NCBI RefSeq assembly: GCF_900143625.1
Contig: NZ_FRFF01000169.1
Location: 62,001 to 126,000 of the forward strand
From: Nocardiopsis sp. JB363
Lineage (GTDB): Bacteria; Actinomycetota; Actinomycetes; Streptosporangiales; Streptosporangiaceae
Length of the DNA stretch: 64,000 bases
Direction of reading: 5' to 3'
Within the stretch, counting starts at the first letter, position 1. Each line of letters opens with the position of its first letter. Made by a program: the position numbers and the translations under genes. The notes under the pieces are model-generated. The model did no database searches and had not been told where the DNA came from. It saw only the letters and a list, made by a program, of their open reading frames with translations. Of this stretch, positions 58,817-64,000 are shown piece after piece.

Positions 58817-59908
58817 GTGCGAGTAGAGACAGCCCCCGCCGGTAGACAGGCGCCCTCACAGTCATCCCCATCCACCTCGTGGATGGGGTTCGCCCGTGTG
58901 GCCGCGATGGCCGCGGTCATCGGCGTACACGCCTACTCACCACTGGTGAGCACGGTCTACGCCGAACTCGGCGGGTACACATGGTGGTCCGCCAACCTCA
59001 TCGACGCCGCCACGCGCTGGTGCGTCGCGGTCTTCGTGATGATCAGCGGCGCCCTGTTGCTGCGCCCGCGCGATGAGAGCGTGGGCACCTTCTACCGCAA
59101 GCGGTGGGCCAAGATCGGCATCCCGCTCGTGGCCTGGACGGCTCTCTACCTGATCTGGGAACGATGGCGCGATGGCCTGGGCGCACCCGACGCCGCCACC
59201 CAGGCCGCGTCGGGCGCCCCCTCGATCCACCTCTACTTCCTGTACGTCATCGCAGGTCTCTACCTGTTCACACCGTTCTTCCGGACGGTGGTCGCGCACA
59301 GTTCCCGCACCGCGCTGTGGTGGTTCGCCGGTGCGGCGTTCAGCGTGGGTGTCTTCGATCAGCTGCTGTCCCTGATCGACGGGGCCGGCGGCGTGAGCGC
59401 CGCCACCCGGTTCCTGCCGTTCCTCGGCTACTACCTGGTGGGGTGGTTGCTGATGACCACCGAGAACAGCCCCCGGACCACCCGGTTCGGGATCGCCGCG
59501 CTCACCCTGGGCGTGGCCGGCACGGCCCTGGGCGCGGGGATCGCCGCCCACGTGGAGGGTGAGTGGGGCGCGGGAGGCGAGTACTTCTACGCCTTCCTGT
59601 CCCCGCCGATGATCGTCGCCGGAATCGGTGCCTACCTGGTACTGCGCGCCGGCGGCGAGCGCCTGGCCATGGCGGAGAGCCCGGCGGCCCTGGCCACGAA
59701 GAACGTCGTTCGCGTGGTCTCCGGACTGAGCTTCGGCGTCTACCTCGTGCACGTCATGGTGATGTACACCCTGCGTGACCTGGGCGGCATGCCGGAGGGC
59801 TACCTGGCGCTGTTCGCGGCGGCGGGATACGCGGTGGGGGCCGCCGTGATCAGTCTGATCCTGGTGGCCATCGCCCAACGGATCCCACTCCTGCGCACCA
59901 TCGTCTGA
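58817..59908 (+). CDS. acyltransferase-3 family membrane protein
   Basis: A 363-residue membrane O-acyltransferase with about ten helices. Family features: A-A-V-I-G-V-H-A-Y in the first helix (catalytic-type His), W-C-V-A-V-F-V-M-I-S-G-A-L-L-L, F-Y-R-K-R-W-A-K-I-G-I-P and Y-L-V-H-V near the end, as in WecH/OafA-like enzymes that acetylate glycans or antibiotics. The acceptor is unknown. GTG 58817 has no Shine-Dalgarno. It converges on the ABC transporter pair with 13 bp between stops. Confidence 0.85.
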   Translation: MRVETAPAGRQAPSQSSPSTSWMGFARVAAMAAVIGVHAYSPLVSTVYAELGGYTWWSANLIDAATRWCVAVFVMISGALLLRPRDESVGTFYRKRWAKIGIPLVAWTALYLIWERWRDGLGAPDAATQAASGAPSIHLYFLYVIAGLYLFTPFFRTVVAHSSRTALWWFAGAAFSVGVFDQLLSLIDGAGGVSAATRFLPFLGYYLVGWLLMTTENSPRTTRFGIAALTLGVAGTALGAGIAAHVEGEWGAGGEYFYAFLSPPMIVAGIGAYLVLRAGGERLAMAESPAALATKNVVRVVSGLSFGVYLVHVMVMYTLRDLGGMPEGYLALFAAAGYAVGAAVISLILVAIAQRIPLLRTIV

Positions 59909-59921
59909 GCGAGGATCCGGT

Positions 59922-61724
59922 TCACTCCGTGGGGGTGGGGGCGTAGGCGCGGGCCTGGATCCCGTACAGGTCGGCGTACCTTCCCCTCAAGGCCATCAGC
60001 TCGGCGTGCGTCCCCGACTCCACGACCCGGCCCCGGTCCATCACCAGCACCAGGTCGGCCCCCGCGACCGTGGAGAACCGGTGGGAGACGATGAGCGTCA
60101 CCGCGCCGGACCGCAGGGCGTGCGCCCTGGCCCGTTCCATGTAGCGGCGGAAGATCGCCTCCTCGCTGTGCGCGTCCAGGGACGCGGTCGGCTCGTCCAG
60201 CACGAAGAACAACGGCGCCTCTCGCATGGATCCCCGGGCCAGGGCGGCGCGTTGCCACTGGCCCTCGGACAGGTCGACCCCGCCCAACTCCCGGCCCAGT
60301 TGTGTCTCCAACCCCTGCGGCAACCGATCCACCACGGACCCGGCGTCCGCCGCGTCGATGGCCCGGCGCAGCGCGTCGGCGTCGTCCAGACGCGACAGGT
60401 CACCGAGCCCCACGGTCTCGCGGAACGGAAGGTGGAAGCGGCCGAAGTCCTGGAAGACGGCGCTGGACCGGGACCGCCACGCCTCGGCCGAGAGCCCGTC
60501 GAGGTCGTGTCCGTCCACCCGCACCGTCCCGCCATCGGCCCGGTAGAAGCCCAGCAACAGTTTGACCAGCGTGGACTTACCGGAACCGTACTCACCGACC
60601 ACCGCCACCACCGAACCCGCCGGCAGGTGGGCGTCCACCCCGTCCAGGGCGGCACTCTCGGCGCCGGGATAGGTGAACGAGACCCCGTCCAAGGAGATCC
60701 CCTCGCTCAGGATCTCGGGCGGCCGGGCGGTGGCATGGTCCCGAGCGCGGTCGGCGGCCACGCGTGCGCGCAGCCACAGGTACGGTTCCACGACCCTTCG
60801 CCCCCGCGAGGTCGCCGCGGTGGCCGCGACCGTGGCGCGCATGGTCTGGCTCAAGGTCACCGCGAGCATCACCGTCAACACCAGGTCGCCGGCGGTTCCG
60901 ACCCCGCGCGAGGTCTGCCAGATCACCAACGCCACCCCCGCGGCGAACCCGGCCACGAACAGCGTCCACCCGGCCAGGCTCCACAGAGCCGCCGCGCCCC
61001 GAGCCCGGAAGCGGATCCGTTCGGTCTCCCGCCAGGCCTGCCCTTGCAGACCGAGGAGGCGTTCGGCCGAACCGGCGGTTCGTACCTCCTTGGCGCTCGC
61101 CGCCCCGGTCAAGGCTTCGAACAGGTACCGCTGGACCCGCTGCGACTCCGCGCCGGCCACCTCCGCCCGCCGCACGAGTTCCTGACCTCGTCGGTGCGCC
61201 CACACAGGCAACAGGGCCAGTGGGATCAGGGCGGACAACGCCGGGTGCACGGCGCCCAGCAACGCCACGGTGACCACCAGCTTCAGCACGCTCGACACCG
61301 TCAACAGGGCGTTCCAGGCGCTGCGGGCGATCTGTCCGGTACCGCGCCGCACGATGTCGACCCGGTCGAGGAAGTCGCCGCGTTCCAGGTGTTCCATCCC
61401 GCGCAACGAGGCGATCTCCCGGTGCACGAGGGGGTGGACGCCCAAGCGCCCGGTCCGGTCGGCGGCGGTGTTCAGCAGTTGCCCGGACATCTCGTCCAGG
61501 GCCGAGGTGAGGGCGTAGGCCAGGGCCAGGCCCACGGCTCCCACGAGCGCGGCGGTGTGGTGTCCGGCGGCGGTGGCGTCCACCGTGGCGCGCAGCGAGT
61601 AAGCGACGGCCGGCACGGCCACCACGGACAGGGCGATGACGGCCGACGACATGGCGGTCACCGCGGGCAGGTGCCGCCAGGACAGCCTCAGGACCTCGAT
61701 CCACAGGGCCGGGTACCCGCGCAT
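59922..61724 (-). CDS. ABC exporter half-transporter (second of pair)
   Basis: A 600-residue permease-ATPase fusion. Six transmembrane helices occupy about 20-330. The nucleotide-binding domain has Walker A G-E-Y-G-S-G-K-S-T, a variant signature L-S-E-G-Q (usual L-S-G-G-Q), Walker B F-F-V-L-D-E-P-T and H-loop S-H-R. The variant signature hints at a heterodimer with one less active site, formed with the upstream protein. The start overlaps the upstream stop as TGATG; GGAGG lies four bases before ATG 61724. The substrate is unknown. Confidence 0.9.
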   Translation of the reverse strand: MRGYPALWIEVLRLSWRHLPAVTAMSSAVIALSVVAVPAVAYSLRATVDATAAGHHTAALVGAVGLALAYALTSALDEMSGQLLNTAADRTGRLGVHPLVHREIASLRGMEHLERGDFLDRVDIVRRGTGQIARSAWNALLTVSSVLKLVVTVALLGAVHPALSALIPLALLPVWAHRRGQELVRRAEVAGAESQRVQRYLFEALTGAASAKEVRTAGSAERLLGLQGQAWRETERIRFRARGAAALWSLAGWTLFVAGFAAGVALVIWQTSRGVGTAGDLVLTVMLAVTLSQTMRATVAATAATSRGRRVVEPYLWLRARVAADRARDHATARPPEILSEGISLDGVSFTYPGAESAALDGVDAHLPAGSVVAVVGEYGSGKSTLVKLLLGFYRADGGTVRVDGHDLDGLSAEAWRSRSSAVFQDFGRFHLPFRETVGLGDLSRLDDADALRRAIDAADAGSVVDRLPQGLETQLGRELGGVDLSEGQWQRAALARGSMREAPLFFVLDEPTASLDAHSEEAIFRRYMERARAHALRSGAVTLIVSHRFSTVAGADLVLVMDRGRVVESGTHAELMALRGRYADLYGIQARAYAPTPTE

Positions 61725-63562
61725 CACGCCTCCTTCGCGTCGTCACGGAAACGGCGGGCCTGCACCGCGAACATCTCGGCGTAGGACCCGCCCCGGGCGA
61801 CGAGTTCGTCGTGGGTGCCCGACTCGGTGATCCGCCCGCCGTCCAGCAAGGCGATGCGGTCGGCCCGACGGACCGTGGACAGTCGGTGCGAGATCAGCAC
61901 GATCCCGGTTTCGGAGCGTCGCTCGGCGAGCTTGCCGAACAGCTCGAACTCGGTACGCACGTCCAGGTGCGCGGTGGGTTCGTCGGCGACGATGAGGTTC
62001 GCCCCGCGACGGGCGGCGAACAACGCCCGGGTGAGGGCGAGCTGCTGCCACTGGCCACCGGACAGGTCCACCCCGCCGCTGCGCGCACGTGAGAGCGGGG
62101 TCCGCCAACCATCGGGCAGCCAGGACAGTACCGACACGAACCCGGCCTCCTCGGCCGCGGCGCGCAGGTCCGCCTCGTCGTCGCCCGTTCCACTGCGCGG
62201 GGGAGCGCCCAGCACGACGTTCTCCCTGGCGGTGAGCGGGTAGCGGTTGAAGTCCTGGAAGATCACCGACAGCCGCGAACGCCAGTCCTCGGGTTCCAGC
62301 TCGGCCAGGTCCGTACCGTCGACGGTGATCCGTCCGGAGGTGGGCCGGTAGAGCCCGCACAACAGCTTGATCAGGGTGGACTTGCCCGCCCCGTTGAGGC
62401 CGACGATCGCCAGGAGTTCGTCGGTGCGGACCCGCAGGTCCAGGCCGTCGAGGACGGGGTGTTCGGTGCCCGGGTAGGTGAAACCGACATTCTCGAAGCG
62501 GACGAGCCCCGCCGGACGCTCCGGCAAGAGCCGGGCGCCGTCCGCCGGTTCGATCGCGGCCTCGTCCATGGACTCCCAGCGCTCGCGCAGACGGGCCAGG
62601 GAACGCCGCACACGGCCGGCTCCGGACATGTGGAACAGGTCCAGGCTCGAACCGCCGGTCTGATACAGCGACCAACCGGCCGCCAACACGGCGGTCTGCA
62701 CGGTGACGGTGGTCGCTCCGTCCAGCGCCGCCCGGGTCACGAGGAAGTAGGCGGGGACCAGTCCCACCAGCATCAGCAGCACCATCACCCACTCCATGCG
62801 GATGACACGGTCCACGCTCCGCCACAGCGGCCCGTTGACCTCGCGCAGCTGGGACTGCATCCGGTCGACCATCCAGTCCCGCAGCCCGAACACACGGATG
62901 TCCTTGCCCTCGGCGGGCGAAACGTTGGCCTCTCGCCAGACGTCGGTGTGCAGCTCGCCCTTGGTGGCGCGCTCCCAACCACCGGTGACCAGATCCAGGA
63001 GCCGGTACCGGACGACCACCGTGATCACCGCCGGCACCAGCACGATCGGCACCAGCCACCAAGAGAAGCGGGCCAACACCACGCAGGTCGTCACCGTGCC
63101 AGCCAGCCCGCACAGCCAGCGAATGGTGGCGACCGTTCCATCGCCGGGAGTGGACTCGATCCCGTGCTCGGGGTCGGCGCGCACCTGTCGCAGCAGGACC
63201 TGGTTCCGCCGATCCTCCAGAGCGGCCACGCCCCGCCGCGCGCCGGCCGCACGGATCAGCCGTCCCCGATACGCGCCGTCCACCCGGGACCTGACCAGGT
63301 ACTCCAAGGGTTCGGCTGCCGCTTCGCCCATCTGTCCGACGAGCATGACCAGCGCCAGCAGAGCCAACGGCATCAGCGCGGTGGTGAACAGTTGTGGTCC
63401 CGACGGTCCGAGCAACGTGCCCACCAGGGCGGACAACGCCACCGCGGTGACCGGGGCGACCAGCCGATCGGCCAGCCGCACCACCACCAACACCGCACTC
63501 CAACCCGGGCCCACATCGCGCAGCAACACCAGTTGGGCGAACAGGTCACGCACGAAACGCAT
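61724..63562 (-). CDS. ABC exporter half-transporter (first of pair)
   Basis: A 612-residue permease-ATPase fusion, with six helices in the first 320 residues. The ATPase domain has G-L-N-G-A-G-K-S-T, the canonical signature L-S-G-G-Q, Walker B L-I-V-A-D-E-P-T and S-H-R. It is translationally coupled to the next half-transporter, so the two very likely form one heterodimer. Such pairs export peptides, lipids or antibiotics; no biosynthetic genes lie next to them except an acyltransferase. GGACGGGAG precedes the ATG. Confidence 0.9.
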   Translation of the reverse strand: MRFVRDLFAQLVLLRDVGPGWSAVLVVVRLADRLVAPVTAVALSALVGTLLGPSGPQLFTTALMPLALLALVMLVGQMGEAAAEPLEYLVRSRVDGAYRGRLIRAAGARRGVAALEDRRNQVLLRQVRADPEHGIESTPGDGTVATIRWLCGLAGTVTTCVVLARFSWWLVPIVLVPAVITVVVRYRLLDLVTGGWERATKGELHTDVWREANVSPAEGKDIRVFGLRDWMVDRMQSQLREVNGPLWRSVDRVIRMEWVMVLLMLVGLVPAYFLVTRAALDGATTVTVQTAVLAAGWSLYQTGGSSLDLFHMSGAGRVRRSLARLRERWESMDEAAIEPADGARLLPERPAGLVRFENVGFTYPGTEHPVLDGLDLRVRTDELLAIVGLNGAGKSTLIKLLCGLYRPTSGRITVDGTDLAELEPEDWRSRLSVIFQDFNRYPLTARENVVLGAPPRSGTGDDEADLRAAAEEAGFVSVLSWLPDGWRTPLSRARSGGVDLSGGQWQQLALTRALFAARRGANLIVADEPTAHLDVRTEFELFGKLAERRSETGIVLISHRLSTVRRADRIALLDGGRITESGTHDELVARGGSYAEMFAVQARRFRDDAKEA

Positions 63563-63641
63563 TCGACTCCCGTCCTGGGGGCCACGGGGAGCGGCCCGGT
63601 CCGGATTGTGATGCGCGTGGACGGTCGCCGGTTCAACGACG

Positions 63642-63672
63642 GTGGCCCCCGGAGGACGGAACCGGGGGCCAC
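63642..63672 (-). terminator. TctA gene terminator
   Basis: GTGGCCCCCGG and CCGGGGGCCAC pair perfectly over 11 bp around a 9-base loop. It lies 21 bases beyond the stop of the minus-strand permease gene and separates it from the ABC operon. Confidence 0.75.
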
Positions 63673-63693
63673 GCAGGGGGAGGGTACGAGGGG

Positions 63694-64000
63694 TCAGGGC
63701 CGCTCGGCAGGCTCCTTCACGTCCGCCGTCGCTCGGGCGGTGGCGCGACGCCGACGCAGGTACGCGATCAGCGGCAGCACCGCGGCGACCAGCACCAGCG
63801 CGTACAAGCCGACCGAGATGCCGCTGCTCACCAGGATCGACGGATCGCCCGAGGAAGCGGCCAACGCGCGACGGAACTCCGTCTCCGCGATCGGGCCCAG
63901 CACCACGCCGATGAGCGCCGGGGCCACCGGGACCCCGAACGTCCGCATCACCAGACCCAGCACCGCGATCGCCAACAGCATCACCAGGTGCGTCACCGAG
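63694..64000 (-). CDS. TctA-family permease, C-terminal end (cut by window edge)
   Basis: The last 102 codons of a gene whose start lies beyond 64000. The sequence R-T-F-G-V-P-V-A-P-A-L-I-G-V-V-L-G-P and E-x-E-F-R-R-A-L-A-A-S-S-G-D-P-S-I-L is the conserved end of TctA, the large membrane subunit of tripartite tricarboxylate transporters. One more helix and a basic tail (Y-L-R-R-R-R) follow. TctB and TctC should lie to the right if the operon is complete. Confidence 0.82.
   Translation of the reverse strand, partial: SVTHLVMLLAIAVLGLVMRTFGVPVAPALIGVVLGPIAETEFRRALAASSGDPSILVSSGISVGLYALVLVAAVLPLIAYLRRRRATARATADVKEPAERP

Noticed and set aside
1..64000. Search for tRNA, rRNA, CRISPR arrays, IS elements and attachment sites
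   Set aside because: No cloverleaf-like tRNA sequence, no regularly spaced repeats, no transposase or integrase gene and no terminal inverted repeats were seen by reading; a tRNA or profile scan would be needed to be certain.

Overview
This is high-GC actinomycete DNA from a filamentous, sporulating-type lineage. Evidence: Lsr2, a BldC orthologue, a Streptomyces-subtilisin-inhibitor family protein, many GTG starts, GTGA/ATGA coupled genes, leaderless-looking genes with TAGTCT/TACTCT -10 boxes, and near-absence of TTA codons in the genes I read. Gene order and cassette types suggest Nocardiopsaceae (Nocardiopsis or a relative); that placement is inference. I see no rRNA, tRNA, CRISPR array, IS element or prophage. 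About 60 protein genes are supported.

Layout. 0.3-6 kb: a small LuxR-type HTH protein, a GNAT amino-acid acetyltransferase, a small membrane protein, lsr2, a long non-coding stretch with two ClgR-type boxes, and clpC. 6-12.6 kb: envelope and secreted proteins (DUF3105 protein, acidic membrane protein, SSI-family inhibitor, SGNH esterase, NlpC/P60 hydrolase) mixed with the repair genes mutY and radA. 12.7-19.5 kb: a TIM-barrel isomerase, proC, a repeat-rich membrane protein, an AcuC-type deacetylase, a phosphatase-like protein and a small MerR/excisionase-like HTH gene. 19.7-23.9 kb: a complete System II cytochrome c maturation operon (tlpA-like, ccdA, resB, ccsB). 23.9-26.5 kb: a LacI-family regulator divergent from a secreted pectate lyase, with a LacI-type operator in front of each gene. 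26.6-28 kb: a PLDc_N membrane protein, bldC and a DUF4229 protein.

28-49.5 kb is a respiratory block: a secreted beta-propeller protein, menG (menaquinone methyltransferase), menJ-like geranylgeranyl reductase, the full 14-gene complex I operon nuoA-N, and a long-chain polyprenyl diphosphate synthase. Together these make the quinone tail, methylate and reduce the quinone, and supply the enzyme that reduces it with NADH. A near-perfect Rex (NADH/NAD+ sensor) operator lies upstream of menJ and a second one upstream of nuoA, so redox control of both transcription units is likely.

49.5-64 kb: two acidic secreted proteins, rarD, msrA, a pair of paralogous membrane proteins, an aminoglycoside-phosphotransferase-like enzyme, a GntR regulator divergent from a tightly overlapped three-gene operon (HATPase, 34-residue microprotein, Pro/Arg-rich possible tail-anchored protein with an apparent CTG start), a Nudix remnant, an acyltransferase-3 protein, a pair of ABC exporter half-transporters, and the C-terminus of a TctA-type permease cut by the right edge.

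The best candidates for something little described are the GntR/HATPase/microprotein cassette (56431-58651), the doubled Rex control of the menaquinone/complex I block, the operator pair around the pectate lyase, the cluster of WhiA-type GACAC sites with multi-hairpin RNA around the 19.3 kb HTH gene, and the perfect 13+13 palindrome in front of the protease inhibitor gene.
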